60,354 nt of DNA from Trichococcus patagoniensis (GCF_003051085.1 NZ_QAOM01000020.1:1-60354); one strand, 5' to 3'. Positions 46,594 to 56,848 are shown, numbered from the stretch's first letter. The notes: generated by a model from the letters alone, not told the origin. Numbers and translations: made by a program.

Positions 46594-47168
46594 GCGTATC
46601 AAAAGAGCGCATTACCAAAGAAACGAAAATCGCCATCACCTTGAGACGAGGGTTGGAACCTTCCGTCATCAATACGGGTGTGGGCTTCTTGAATCATATG
46701 TTGGATCTGTTTGCTTTCCATGGCCACTTCGTATTGGATGTGCAGGTGGATGGCGACACGGACGTGGATGATCACCATACGACCGAGGATGTCGGTATTG
46801 TCTTGGGACAGCTGTTGGCCGAACTGGGTCAGGATAAAGGCGCCATCAACCGCTACGGGAGTGCCTATGTGCCGATGGATGAAACCTTGGCCCGTTCCGT
46901 CATCGACATCAGCGGACGCCCTTATCTGAGCTTCAATGCCGCGTTTTCGAAAGAAAAAGTGGGTAGCTTTGATGTGGAACTGGTTGAAGAATTCTTCCAT
47001 GGTTTGGTCATCAATGCCCGCTACACGGCGCATATCGACCTGATCCGCGGGGGCAACACGCACCATGAAATCGAAGCCATCTTCAAAGCCTTTGCGCAAA
47101 GCCTGCGCATCGCGATGGCCGACTCCGACGTACAGCGCCTGCCGTCCTCAAAAGGAGTGATCGAATGA
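46590..47168 (+). CDS. hisB: Imidazoleglycerol-phosphate dehydratase
   Basis: Manganese enzyme, 192 residues from GTG 46590, which overlaps the hisC stop (GTGA) and follows GGAG; ATG 46575 is an alternative. Seen: NTGVGFLNHMLDLFAFHG, DDHHTTEDVGIVLG and ARYTAHIDLIRGGNTHHEIEA (about residues 135-155), which hold the His-rich metal sites. Only the dehydratase domain is present; phosphatase activity comes from HisJ. Confidence 0.95.
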   Translation: MSVSKERITKETKIAITLRRGLEPSVINTGVGFLNHMLDLFAFHGHFVLDVQVDGDTDVDDHHTTEDVGIVLGQLLAELGQDKGAINRYGSAYVPMDETLARSVIDISGRPYLSFNAAFSKEKVGSFDVELVEEFFHGLVINARYTAHIDLIRGGNTHHEIEAIFKAFAQSLRIAMADSDVQRLPSSKGVIE

Positions 47169-47740
47169 TAGCAATCGTTGATTATGGTTTGGGGAACATC
47201 GCAAACCTGACGAACGCCATCCGATTTCTTGGCTATGAAACGGTCCTGACGCATGACGAAGCCGAATTGCGCAAGGCTGACGTCATCGTCCTTCCGGGTG
47301 TGGGCCATTTCAAGGATGCCATCGAGCGGATCGATGCAATCGGTTTGCGGGAACTCCTAACGGAATTGGAGCAAACCAAGCCATTCATCGGCATCTGTCT
47401 CGGAATGCAACTCCTCTTCCAACACAGCGAAGAAGGCGATGTGGATGGTTTGGGCTTTTTGCCGGGCGAAGTGAAATATATCGTCAGCGACCTGCCGGTT
47501 CCGCATTTGGGCTGGAACAATCTGCATTCAAGCCAACCAGGTTTGGACCGGGATGTTTATTTCATCCATTCCTACAAGGTAGTGACTGATGAAAATGTTG
47601 TGGCAACGGCGGACTACGGCCAGGAAATCGTGGCGATCGTCCAGAAGGATAACGTCATCGGCATCCAGTTCCACCCGGAAAAAAGCGGGGATTACGGTCT
47701 GGAAATTTTGAACCAAGCTTTGCAAGGGGGATGGAAATAA
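47165..47740 (+). CDS. hisH: Imidazole glycerol phosphate synthase, glutaminase subunit
   Basis: 191 residues, class I glutamine amidotransferase. Seen: VDYGLGNIANL, PGVGHF (oxyanion strand), nucleophile Cys in GICLGMQLLF, and the His-Glu pair in GIQFHPEKSG. Pairs with HisF at 48442. ATG 47165 overlaps the hisB stop. Confidence 0.95.
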   Translation: MIAIVDYGLGNIANLTNAIRFLGYETVLTHDEAELRKADVIVLPGVGHFKDAIERIDAIGLRELLTELEQTKPFIGICLGMQLLFQHSEEGDVDGLGFLPGEVKYIVSDLPVPHLGWNNLHSSQPGLDRDVYFIHSYKVVTDENVVATADYGQEIVAIVQKDNVIGIQFHPEKSGDYGLEILNQALQGGWK

Positions 47741-48445
47741 ATGATAGAGATTTGGCCGGCGATCGACTTGATCGACAACAAGAGTGTCCGTCTGACCGAA
47801 GGGGACTACGGGACAAAAGAAGAAATGCAGCGCACGCCTCAGGAAGCCATCGCTTTCTATGCGCAATATGAGCAAGTGAAACGCATCCATATCGTTGATT
47901 TGATGGGCGCTTTGAACCAAAAACCGGAAGAAACACCGTTTATCGAACAACTTTTGCAGCAAAGTGCGTTGCCTGTAGAAATCGGTGGAGGCATCCGTTC
48001 CGAAGAAACCATCACGCACTATTTCGAAAAAGGCGCCAGCTATGTGATCGTCGGGACAAAAGGGCTGCAGGATCTGCCCTGGTTGGCTGAGATGACGGCG
48101 AAATATCCCGGCAAGATCTACTTGGGTCTGGATGCAAAAGGCGAACTGGTCGCCGTGAACGGCTGGACCGAAACGGGCCGCCAGACCATCTATGATGTCG
48201 TGGAAGCGACGAATCCGATGGCTTTGGGCGGCATCATCTATACGGATATCTCGAAAGACGGTAAGATGGCCGGGCCGAACTTTGAGTTGACGGGCAAACT
48301 TGTCGAACTCTCGACCCATCCCATCACCGCATCAGGCGGCGTCCGCAACATCGAAGACATCAAAAAATTGGAAGCTTTGGGTGTGGCGGCAGCGATCGTC
48401 GGCAAGGCGGCCAATACCGATGCCTTCTGGGAGGGCTTGGCATGA
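47741..48445 (+). CDS. hisA: ProFAR isomerase
   Basis: TIM-barrel Amadori isomerase, 234 residues. Seen: IWPAIDLIDNKSVRLTEGDYG (catalytic Asp about residue 8), EIGGGIRSEETI, DISKDGKMAGPN and ASGGVRNIEDI. Starts the base after the hisH stop codon and overlaps hisF by 4 bp. Confidence 0.94.
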   Translation: MIEIWPAIDLIDNKSVRLTEGDYGTKEEMQRTPQEAIAFYAQYEQVKRIHIVDLMGALNQKPEETPFIEQLLQQSALPVEIGGGIRSEETITHYFEKGASYVIVGTKGLQDLPWLAEMTAKYPGKIYLGLDAKGELVAVNGWTETGRQTIYDVVEATNPMALGGIIYTDISKDGKMAGPNFELTGKLVELSTHPITASGGVRNIEDIKKLEALGVAAAIVGKAANTDAFWEGLA

Positions 48446-49206
48446 TAAAGAAACGGATCATTCCTTGCCTGGATGTAAAGGACGGCACCGTCGTCAAAGG
48501 CATCCAATTCAAGGGATTGCGCGAAATCGGCGATCCGGTCGAATTGGCGAAGCGCTACAATGCTTTGGGTGCGGATGAACTGGTCTTTCTGGACATCTCC
48601 GCAACCGAAACCGGGCACAACCTGATGATCGATGTCATCCGTAAAACGGCGCAACAGCTGTTCATCCCGATGACAATCGGCGGCGGCATCAAGTCGACGG
48701 ATGACATTTCCCGTCTGCTGAACGCCGGAGCGGATAAAGTGAGCCTGAATTCATCGGCATTGGCGAATCCGCAGCTGATCAAGGAAGCAAGCGACAAGTT
48801 CGGCAGCCAATGCATCTGCATCGCTGTCGATGCGAAATGGGAAGCCGACAAAGAGGAATGGTATTGTTATACCCACGGCGGCAAAAAACGGACCGACATC
48901 AAGACGTTGGACTGGGTGCAGCAAGTGGAAGCGCTGGGGGCCGGCGAATTGTTGGTCACCAGCATGGATTATGACGGCATGAAGCAAGGCTTCGATCACC
49001 GCTTGCTGAATAAGATTCAAGACTTGGTTTCGATTCCGGTCATCGCTTCCGGAGGCGGCGGCAATGCCCAACATTTCGCCGACTTGTTCAAGGAAACGGA
49101 TGTATCGGCCGGGTTGGCAGCCTCCATCTTCCATGATGAAGAAGTGTCGATTGCCGAAGTGAAAGACTGCTGCACGGAGAATGGAGTGGATATGCGCAAT
49201 GTCTAA
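48442..49206 (+). CDS. hisF: Imidazole glycerol phosphate synthase, cyclase subunit
   Basis: 254 residues, TIM barrel. Seen: RIIPCLDVKDGTVVKGIQF (catalytic Asp in CLDV), IGGGIKSTDDI, the second catalytic Asp in TSMDYDGMKQG and IASGGGGNAQHF. Receives ammonia from HisH. Confidence 0.95.
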   Translation: MIKKRIIPCLDVKDGTVVKGIQFKGLREIGDPVELAKRYNALGADELVFLDISATETGHNLMIDVIRKTAQQLFIPMTIGGGIKSTDDISRLLNAGADKVSLNSSALANPQLIKEASDKFGSQCICIAVDAKWEADKEEWYCYTHGGKKRTDIKTLDWVQQVEALGAGELLVTSMDYDGMKQGFDHRLLNKIQDLVSIPVIASGGGGNAQHFADLFKETDVSAGLAASIFHDEEVSIAEVKDCCTENGVDMRNV

Positions 49207-49840
49207 ATATGATGCACTGGTGCCTGATTTTTCGAAAGGGTTATTGACTGTCGTTCTTCAGCACTTTACAAACAAAAATGTTTTGATGGTCGGCTTCATG
49301 AATGAAGAGGCCTTCGAATTGACAAAACGGGACGAAGTTGTCTGGTTCTTTTCCAGAAGCAAGGACCGACTCTGGAAAAAGGGCGAGTCCAGCGAACATT
49401 ACCAGTTCGTGAAGGACATGTACCTGGACTGTGACCAAGACGCTTTGCTGATCATGATCGATCCGGCCGGTCCTACTTGCCACCGCAACACAGAAAGCTG
49501 TTTCGATATCCCGGTTGCCTTCGGGTTGGATGACTTGGAAGAAACCATCCGCCAACGCGCGGTCGGACATGATGAAAAGTCCTATACGAACTATCTGCTG
49601 GACAAGGGCACTGATAAAATCGCCAAGAAATTCGGCGAAGAGGCTTTCGAAGTCGTCATCGGCGCCAAAAACCACGACAAAGAAGAAGTGGCCAACGAAA
49701 CCGCCGACCTGCTTTACCACCTCGGCGTACTCCTGTACGACCAAGGCGTCGACGTTGCCGATGTGACCAATGTCCTCATCGAACGCCACCAAAAGAAAAA
49801 CAACTTCAAAGGCGAACGAAAAGATGTAGAAGAATACTAG
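49199..49840 (+). CDS. hisIE: Bifunctional phosphoribosyl-AMP cyclohydrolase / phosphoribosyl-ATP pyrophosphatase
   Basis: Fused HisI (about residues 1-115) and HisE (about 120-213). HisI part: LMVGFMNEEAFELT, WFFSRSKDRLWKKGESS, zinc Cys in CDQDALLIMIDPAGPTCH and TESCF. HisE part: MazG-like FGEEAFEVVIGAKNHDKEEVANETADLLYHL. ATG 49199 overlaps the hisF stop by 8 bp; GGAG lies 11 bases upstream. Last gene of the operon. Confidence 0.94.
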   Translation: MSKYDALVPDFSKGLLTVVLQHFTNKNVLMVGFMNEEAFELTKRDEVVWFFSRSKDRLWKKGESSEHYQFVKDMYLDCDQDALLIMIDPAGPTCHRNTESCFDIPVAFGLDDLEETIRQRAVGHDEKSYTNYLLDKGTDKIAKKFGEEAFEVVIGAKNHDKEEVANETADLLYHLGVLLYDQGVDVADVTNVLIERHQKKNNFKGERKDVEEY

Positions 49841-49878
49841 GATACGATGAATCCCGTTTAGAAATCGAGCACTAAGAA

Positions 49879-49921
49879 GAAATCGCCATAGCGACCGGGT
49901 TTTGGTCTCTATGGCGATTTC
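49879..49921 (+). terminator. Long perfect hairpin after the his operon
   Basis: GAAATCGCCATAG (49879-49891) pairs with CTATGGCGATTTC (49909-49921), with an inner GACC/GGTC stem. No T run follows, so it may stabilise the mRNA 3' end rather than terminate. Confidence 0.5.
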
Positions 49922-49970
49922 AGCTTAGGCGGAGATTTCTGGGATTCAGAGTTCAACTACTGAGAGTATG

Positions 49971-50018
49971 ATAACCGAAGCTATCCCTTGACAGAAGGGC
50001 ATGTTTCGGTTATTTTTT
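49971..50018 (+). terminator. Terminator of the his operon
   Basis: ATAACCGAA (49971-49979) pairs with TTCGGTTAT (50005-50013), inner CCCTT/AAGGG stem, then a run of T. Confidence 0.75.
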
Positions 50019-50061
50019 GTGTTGAAGAGATAATGTTTCCATATTAAACTAAAATGGGGCG

Positions 50062-50346
50062 ATGACGATGAACGTGTTGGTTGTGGAACTGTCTATGCGG
50101 CTTTTTGATTCCAATTCTCTGAAGGACAAGCGCAGCGTTGTGAAAAGCATCCTTGCCAAGATGCATCAACGTTACAATGTCAGTATTGCGGAAGTATCGG
50201 CGCAGGATATGTTGAACCAAGCCGTCATCGGATTGGCGGTTGTCAACAGCTCGCGGGTCCTATGCCAACAAATCGTGGATAAAATCATTGAGGAAATCGA
50301 ATCGAATTATCCTGTGGAAATCTACCAAATCAACGAAATCGAATGA
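50062..50346 (+). CDS. DUF503 protein (YlxP-like)
   Basis: 94 residues, a small ferredoxin-like-fold family with RNA-related associations in Bacillus (ylxP lies by infB/rbfA). Seen: the family motif SLKDKRSVVKSILAKMHQRYNVSIAEV and a C-terminal IEEIESNYPVEI. Here it stands alone, away from translation genes. Starts at ATG 50062 or 50068 after GGGGCGATG. Function not established. Confidence 0.85.
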   Translation: MTMNVLVVELSMRLFDSNSLKDKRSVVKSILAKMHQRYNVSIAEVSAQDMLNQAVIGLAVVNSSRVLCQQIVDKIIEEIESNYPVEIYQINEIE

Positions 50347-50364
50347 AAAAAAACGCACTTCCAA

Positions 50365-50672
50365 TGGGCCGTCTCATAATTCCAATGAGCCGGTCTCTTT
50401 TATTTGTTTTTGAAGCCTTGTTAACATCTGGTTGGGTATTAATAAGGCTATCTGTCCCTTTCTTCTCCGGCGAACGAAGGCTTCGCCGGAGTTCAGGATG
50501 CATTCCGTTTGCGTTCTCCGGTGAAGGTGGACTCGTCGGAGTTGAGTCCGATTATTACCGGTTTACTCCGGTGAGCAGACCGTTCACCGGAGCTGGGGAC
50601 GGATTGCACGCACTCATCCGGTCAGCGGGCGCAAAGAAAGGAAGAGGCTGCCTCTTTTGAGACAACTCCCTG
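50365..50672 (+). repeat. Dispersed three-hairpin element, copy E
   Basis: Best-preserved partner of copy A, in opposite orientation. Hairpins at 50465-50491, 50516-50541 and 50566-50592 (27, 26, 27 nt; starts 51 and 50 bp apart). Similarity with the reverse complement of 11420-11718 extends through both flanks, for example AATAAGGCTATCTGTCCCT before the first hairpin. Located between convergent DUF503 and GNAT genes. Confidence 0.85.
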
Positions 50673-50688
50673 GAAGTGCGTTGATCTT

Positions 50689-51447
50689 TTATTTAAAGAC
50701 TTTCAGGAGCTCGTAGCGGAAAGAAACGTACGTGTAATTTTGGCGATTGTACATCTCGCGCGCCGTATCCGCCGCATCAGCCACCAAAAGGACGGTCTTC
50801 CCTTCGGCGTTGTCCATGACGAAGTTTTGAAGCGCCGTTCCGATCCCTTTATGCCGGGCGTCCGCATCGACGTAAAAATTATCGATTTCGATGCTGTCCT
50901 CTTTCAGATACAGATCGATGGAACCGACCGCTGCATCGGAGCAAATGGCCACGATGGGCCGGAATGCCGGATTGTCGAATTTGGCTTGGGTGTAAGGCTG
51001 CTTCTGTTTTGCGAATTCCTCGCTGACTTCCTTGTCTGCCTGTGCGGACAAGGCCAGATAGGCATCGCGATTATCGGCGTTCACCCAGTCCACTTTGACG
51101 TCGGAAGGCATTTCGGTCCTCGTCGGCACAAAGATTCCGGGAGGAGCCGCGTAAAGTTCCAATACATCCAGACTAAAGTCGTTCGATCCCAGATAGGAAA
51201 TGATCGGCTGCGGAATTTCGCAATCTTCGGGCCAAATGAATTTTATGAAATCCTGACCATTTTTTTGCTGTTCCGATTTCAAATAGGACTCTGCTTCCAT
51301 AAATTCAGCGAAGGTCGGGACGCGATGGAAATCCAGGTAATTTTCGACATGCATGAAAAGGGCTTTTTCATTGCGGCAATGCGTGTACAGAGGGGTGTCG
51401 TTGACTACGGTCTTGCTGTGTTCGATATCCTTGAAAGAAAAGGTCAT
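50689..51447 (-). CDS. GNAT-family acetyltransferase
   Basis: 252 residues. The C-terminal half (about 120-250) is a GNAT fold: VGSIDLYL strand, then IDNFYVDADARHKGIGTALQNFVMD with the acetyl-CoA loop RHKGIG, and a terminal strand YTYVSFRYELLKVF. The N-terminal half is a separate alpha/beta region I do not recognise, common in two-part Firmicutes GNATs. ATG 51447 follows AAGGAGTCC. Substrate unknown. Confidence 0.82.
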   Translation of the reverse strand: MTFSFKDIEHSKTVVNDTPLYTHCRNEKALFMHVENYLDFHRVPTFAEFMEAESYLKSEQQKNGQDFIKFIWPEDCEIPQPIISYLGSNDFSLDVLELYAAPPGIFVPTRTEMPSDVKVDWVNADNRDAYLALSAQADKEVSEEFAKQKQPYTQAKFDNPAFRPIVAICSDAAVGSIDLYLKEDSIEIDNFYVDADARHKGIGTALQNFVMDNAEGKTVLLVADAADTAREMYNRQNYTYVSFRYELLKVFK

Positions 51448-51644
51448 TTTCGGACTCCTTAAAAAGAAAAATTGATGGTAGCTTCAAGATATGATAGCAT
51501 AGGAAAGGAATTTGTTACAATAAGCCGAAACCGGATAAGCGGCGGGAATCGCTGGGGACAGATGCCAAAAGAAGCGGCATCTTCTCTGCATTCCACTCTT
51601 ATCAAGGGTTTGTGGTTTTGCTTTTTAGTAGATAGGAGATATAA

Positions 51645-52682
51645 ATGAGAGATTATCAAAAATTGTACGAGAACATAAAGGCTTTCCATAAATTGAAGCC
51701 TTGGGACAAAATGAAAGACACGGACGTTGTCGGAATCAAATATTCCGACCGCAAGGAGCCGGTATTCTTTGCTTTGGATGGACTGGATGAGGACAGCATC
51801 GGATTGAGTGTGTTCCGGGATGTTTCGGAATACATCCTCTATTTGGATCTGTTGGAATCGGAGTTCACGGAAGCGGATGGCATCGGGGAATACACCGAAA
51901 AGCTTAAGAACATTCGACTGGAATTCGTCGATAGAGGCAAGCTGGAAGAAATCGATTATAATCGCATCCGCACAACGGATGTCAAATTCCGCGGCAAGAA
52001 AGCTTGGCCGGAACTTCTGGATTTTACGCCAGGCTTTGTTCCTTGGTCGGCGAGCGAAGAGGACATCGCTCTTTTTGAGCGGGTATTGGAGAGCTTTTTG
52101 GAAATGTTCCCTGTCTACAGCAAACTGGACTTTGATAAGTCTTTTGCTGCTGATGACGTTCCGACACGCTACTATTACCAAGCCGGAACAAAAGACAGTG
52201 TCTGGAAATTGAAAGAAGAACATATCCTCGCGTTCCTGACCGGAGGCGAATTGACGAAAGGTCCTTATGATCTGATGCTTTCCCAGTTCGAAATCCGCCG
52301 GCTGATGATGGAGAAGAAAACCTTCTTAAGAAACACCTTCGAAATAGACTTGTTCTATTTGCCGCAACCGATCACCTTCAAAGAAGGCGATCGACCGCGG
52401 TTCGTGAAGATGATGGCCATCGCGGATAAAAAATCAGGAGAAGTTCTGCTGGCAACTGTGCTGACTTCCGATAAATCACGTGATATTCAATTTGAACTGT
52501 ATAAATATCTGTTTGAAGCGAAAGTTTTTCCTGCAAAAGTCGAAATGCGCGGTGATAGCGTGTTGGAAACCTACGAAATGTTGGTTCCCTTGTTGGATGA
52601 GTTGGACATCGCCCACAGTGAAAAGAGCAAATTACGCAAAATCGAGGCATTCCGCGAAAGCATTTCAGAGGATATCTTCTAA
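51645..52682 (+). CDS. Conserved-looking cytoplasmic protein of unknown function
   Basis: 345 residues, acidic, no signal peptide or membrane span. Two halves: residues 1-170 with KLKPWDKMKDTDVVGIKY and a DGLDEDSIGLSVF segment, and 215-345 with MMAIADKKSGEVL and LETYEMLVPLLDELDI. It resembles proteins with DUF6930/DUF7309-type repeats, but I am not certain. Starts after AGGAGATATAA and ends before a strong terminator, so it is monocistronic. No role can be assigned from context. Confidence 0.72.
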   Translation: MRDYQKLYENIKAFHKLKPWDKMKDTDVVGIKYSDRKEPVFFALDGLDEDSIGLSVFRDVSEYILYLDLLESEFTEADGIGEYTEKLKNIRLEFVDRGKLEEIDYNRIRTTDVKFRGKKAWPELLDFTPGFVPWSASEEDIALFERVLESFLEMFPVYSKLDFDKSFAADDVPTRYYYQAGTKDSVWKLKEEHILAFLTGGELTKGPYDLMLSQFEIRRLMMEKKTFLRNTFEIDLFYLPQPITFKEGDRPRFVKMMAIADKKSGEVLLATVLTSDKSRDIQFELYKYLFEAKVFPAKVEMRGDSVLETYEMLVPLLDELDIAHSEKSKLRKIEAFRESISEDIF

Positions 52683-52715
52683 GAAACAGCCTCTTCTTCT
52701 GAAATAAGCATCACA

Positions 52716-52760
52716 AAAAAACAAAACAATTTTGCGTTCCGTGAAAATTGTTTTGTTTTT
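52716..52760 (+). terminator. Terminator before the RpiR gene
   Basis: CAAAACAATTTT (52722-52733) pairs perfectly with AAAATTGTTTTG (52744-52755), followed by a long T run. Confidence 0.8.
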
Positions 52761-52859
52761 TGTTTTTTTTTAAATAAATGGTAAAATGGTTAAGTAGAAA
52801 AGACAACGAACTAATGCACGCCTCAGCGCTTATTTTGTTCCGGATAAAGGGGTTTTTAC

Positions 52860-53615
52860 GTGTTCAATCAAGAAAATGTGAAGTTACTGACGAATACAGA
52901 GTTAAAGGTTTACGAGTACATCGTACAGCATACCCAAAAAGTCATCCGAATGAGCGTTCGTGAGATAGCTTCCGAGACCCATGTATCACCGGCAACGGTT
53001 ACGCGGACCATCAGCAAATTGGGTTTCGAGAATATCTGGGAATGCAAACTGCACCTGAAGGAAATGGACAACCGGAAACACAACAAGAAGGTGTTTGAAA
53101 CTTCCGAAATCGTCGAGGAGTTTTTCAGCCGTTCCATGCAATCTGAATATGAAGAAAAAATACAAGCAGCAGTCGAAATGATAGGCAATTCGGATGTCGC
53201 GCTCTTTTTCGGGATCGGCACATCTGGTCTTATCGCCGCCTACGCATCGCGCCAATTTTCGAATCTGGGCCAAAGCACCTTCCATATCCAGGATCCTTAC
53301 TATCCATTCCATCTGATCAGCCGACAATACACGAACACGGTGGCGATCGTTTGTTCCGTGTCAGGAGAAACAGAAATCATGTTAAGAAAAGTGGGCGATC
53401 TGAAGAGTCTGGGGAGCAAAATCATCAGTATCACGAATTCCTCCACCAATTCATTGGCAAGACAATCGGATATCAACTTCGCCTATCATCTGACACCTGA
53501 ATATGTGGACGAAGAAGTAAACGTGACTTCCCAATTGCCAGCCGTATTTTTGATTGAAACACTGGCAAGACGCAATTATAATTACATGCAGCAAGTACAC
53601 AATAATAAGGCTTAA
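52860..53615 (+). CDS. MurR/RpiR-family regulator of the beta-glucoside PTS locus
   Basis: 251 residues. N-terminal HTH_6 domain (about 1-77, with MSVREIASETHVSPATVTRTISKLGF) and C-terminal SIS sugar-phosphate-binding domain (about 100-245: LFFGIGTSGLIAAYASRQFSNLG, VCSVSGETEIM, ISITNSSTNSLARQSD). Starts with GTG 52860 after AAAGGGG. Members bind TGAAAC-type dyads; GAAAC-N5-GTTTC occurs just downstream of this gene and upstream of the GH4 gene. Likely effector is a 6-phospho-beta-glucoside or glucose-6-phosphate; whether it activates or represses is open. Confidence 0.87.
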   Translation: MFNQENVKLLTNTELKVYEYIVQHTQKVIRMSVREIASETHVSPATVTRTISKLGFENIWECKLHLKEMDNRKHNKKVFETSEIVEEFFSRSMQSEYEEKIQAAVEMIGNSDVALFFGIGTSGLIAAYASRQFSNLGQSTFHIQDPYYPFHLISRQYTNTVAIVCSVSGETEIMLRKVGDLKSLGSKIISITNSSTNSLARQSDINFAYHLTPEYVDEEVNVTSQLPAVFLIETLARRNYNYMQQVHNNKA

Positions 53616-53628
53616 TACTAAATAGGCT

Positions 53629-53654
53629 GAAACAATTCGTTTCTTTTCTGAAAC
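53629..53654. promoter_or_regulatory. RpiR-type operator before the GH1-PTS operon
   Basis: GAAAC-AATTC-GTTTC (53629-53643), then after 6 bp a third GAAAC (53650-53654): the same layout as at 38450-38475. It lies about 45 bp upstream of the -35, a position more often used by activators. Confidence 0.6.
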
Positions 53655-53698
53655 ATCATTCCAAAAACTGATTGTTGTTCCTTTACGATGTGAAACTG

Positions 53699-53764
53699 TT
53701 TACATTTCGTTCACAAACTCTATAATAGGGTTATATTGAAAAACAGAAAGCGCATTCGCGAATG
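53699..53764 (+). promoter_or_regulatory. Promoter and leader dyad of the beta-glucoside PTS operon
   Basis: TTTACA (53699-53704), 16-bp spacer, TATAAT (53721-53726). A cre-like AGAAAGCGCATTCG (two mismatches) overlaps a perfect 12-bp palindrome CATTCGCGAATG (53753-53764) in the early leader. The leader to the GH1 start is about 140 nt. Confidence 0.5.
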
Positions 53765-53856
53765 AGAATGCAAAGCCGCTCTTTTTAAATTTAAGAGAGT
53801 TTGCTTTTCAAAAACATGTAACCGCTTAATGTTCTGTCTTCCGGAGTGGAGATTGA

Positions 53857-55275
<1,419 letters not shown>

Positions 55276-55471
55276 AGGTAGAAAGCAAGAAAAGTTTTTC
55301 GCGCCATCCGTTGTTGATAAAGAACAGCGGCTAATGAATGCGAAAGGCGAAGGCCCATTGTTCTGAGACTGACTGGCAGAATCCGGACAAGCAATCATAT
55401 CAATTTATTTTATTGTTACCGAAGACGGTGCGCTGTCTTCACAAGTGTTCCTAACAGAGGAGGATTTTATT

Positions 55472-56782
55472 ATGGATAAATTCTTAGATACATTACAAGA
55501 AAAATTAGGACCTATTGCTTACAAATTAAACGAAAACCGTTACCTTTCAGCAATCAAGAGCGGGTTCTTCGGAGCAATGTCCCTACTGATCATCGGATCG
55601 ATTTTCCTATTGTTCGCAAACTTACCGATTCCTGGTTATGCAGATCTTATGGCGGGCGTCTTCGGCGCTAACTGGACAGAATTCTTCATGGTACCTTACA
55701 ACATGACAATGAACATCATGACATTATTCGTTATGATCGGGATTTCCCAAGACTTGTCCAAACACTACGGCTTGGATGATCTGGCAGGAATCATCTACGG
55801 TATCGTAGGATTCTTGATCTTGACTCCAACACTGATGAGTGCTGATAATGCATCAGGTATCCCAATGGGTAACTTGAGCGCCAGCGGTTTGTTCCTAGGT
55901 ATGATGAGTGCTGTTTTCGCAGTCGAAATCATCCGTTGGGTATTGGCTCGTGGCTGGAAAATAAGCATGCCTGATTCCGTACCTTCAAACGTTGCAAAAT
56001 CATTTGACGCATTGGTCCCTGGATTGTTCGTCATCCTGATTTTCAATATCTTGCGCATGGTATTCACTTTGACACCTTATGAAACAGCTCAATCTTTCAT
56101 CTTCGAAATCATCCAAGCACCATTGACAAGTTTAGGCGCAACGTTACCTGCAACTATCTTGGTACTGATTTTGGAAACACTTTTGTTCTCATTCGGTCTT
56201 CACGGTCCAAACATCTTGGGTGCTATCATGAATCCGATTTGGTTGTCTCTGACAGCGGGAAATGCAGAAGCTTACGCTGCAGGTACTGAATTGCCGAACA
56301 TCGTTAACGCCCAATTCTATGCAAACTTCATCAAACTTGGTGGTGCCGGTTCAACAATAGGTTTGGCATTGCTGTGCTTATTCGCTGCCAGATCGACTCA
56401 ATTCAAAACACTCGGAAAATTAGCATTCGGGCCTGCCATCTTCAACATCAATGAGCCGTTGATCTTCGGTATGCCGATCGTATTGAACCCAATCTTGATG
56501 ATCCCATTCATCTTGACTCCAGTAATCTTGGCTATCCTGACTTACTTCGTGATGAGTATCGGTCTGGTTCCACTTACGAACGGGGTAAACATTCCTTGGA
56601 CAACTCCTCCGTTGTTCTCTGGTTTCTTGATCAGCGGCTGGAGAGGTGCTGTATGGCAAATCGTCGAAACAGTCATCAGTGCTGCAATCTTCTACCCATT
56701 CTTCAAAATCGAAGACAACAAAGCATACAGTGTTGAAATCGGTGAAGTTGAAGCTGATGCTTCAGGAAACGTAGTAGCATAA
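55472..56782 (+). CDS. celB: PTS lactose/cellobiose-family IIC permease
   Basis: 436 residues from ATG 55472, which follows GGAGGATTTTATT. About ten helices; DKFLDTLQEKLGPIAYKLNENRYL start, GLHGPNILGAIMNPIWLSL, NEPLIFGMPIVLNPI and a C-terminal GVNIPWTTPPLFSGF. It is similar in plan to the gmu-like IIC at 13577 but clearly divergent. Followed by its IIB and IIA subunits. The 196-nt gap before it contains a small GAAGAC/GTCTTC hairpin (55421-55440). Confidence 0.92.
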   Translation: MDKFLDTLQEKLGPIAYKLNENRYLSAIKSGFFGAMSLLIIGSIFLLFANLPIPGYADLMAGVFGANWTEFFMVPYNMTMNIMTLFVMIGISQDLSKHYGLDDLAGIIYGIVGFLILTPTLMSADNASGIPMGNLSASGLFLGMMSAVFAVEIIRWVLARGWKISMPDSVPSNVAKSFDALVPGLFVILIFNILRMVFTLTPYETAQSFIFEIIQAPLTSLGATLPATILVLILETLLFSFGLHGPNILGAIMNPIWLSLTAGNAEAYAAGTELPNIVNAQFYANFIKLGGAGSTIGLALLCLFAARSTQFKTLGKLAFGPAIFNINEPLIFGMPIVLNPILMIPFILTPVILAILTYFVMSIGLVPLTNGVNIPWTTPPLFSGFLISGWRGAVWQIVETVISAAIFYPFFKIEDNKAYSVEIGEVEADASGNVVA

Positions 56783-56798
56783 TCAAATAGTCTCACAA

Positions 56799-56821
56799 TG
56801 AGCCCCTTTTATAGGGGCTCA
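56799..56821 (+). other. Stem-loop between IIC and IIB
   Basis: TGAGCCCC/GGGGCTCA around a 7-nt loop without T run; may protect or separate mRNA segments so that small soluble subunits are made in excess. Confidence 0.45.
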
Positions 56822-56848
56822 AATTAGATATAAGGGTGGAGAAATCTT

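Noticed and set aside
47528-48319. 263-residue minus-strand open frame across hisH and hisA
   Set aside because: Runs across two genes of an overlapping operon; no promoter or ribosome site.
50343-50660. 105-residue plus-strand open frame in repeat copy E
   Set aside because: It covers the hairpin repeat and has no ribosome site; copy A has an unrelated frame over the same repeat, so it is not coding.
55276-55471. Separate promoter or RNA antiterminator site before the PTS IIC gene
   Set aside because: Only a small GAAGAC/GTCTTC hairpin is seen; no RAT-like sequence with overlapping terminator and no convincing -35/-10 pair.
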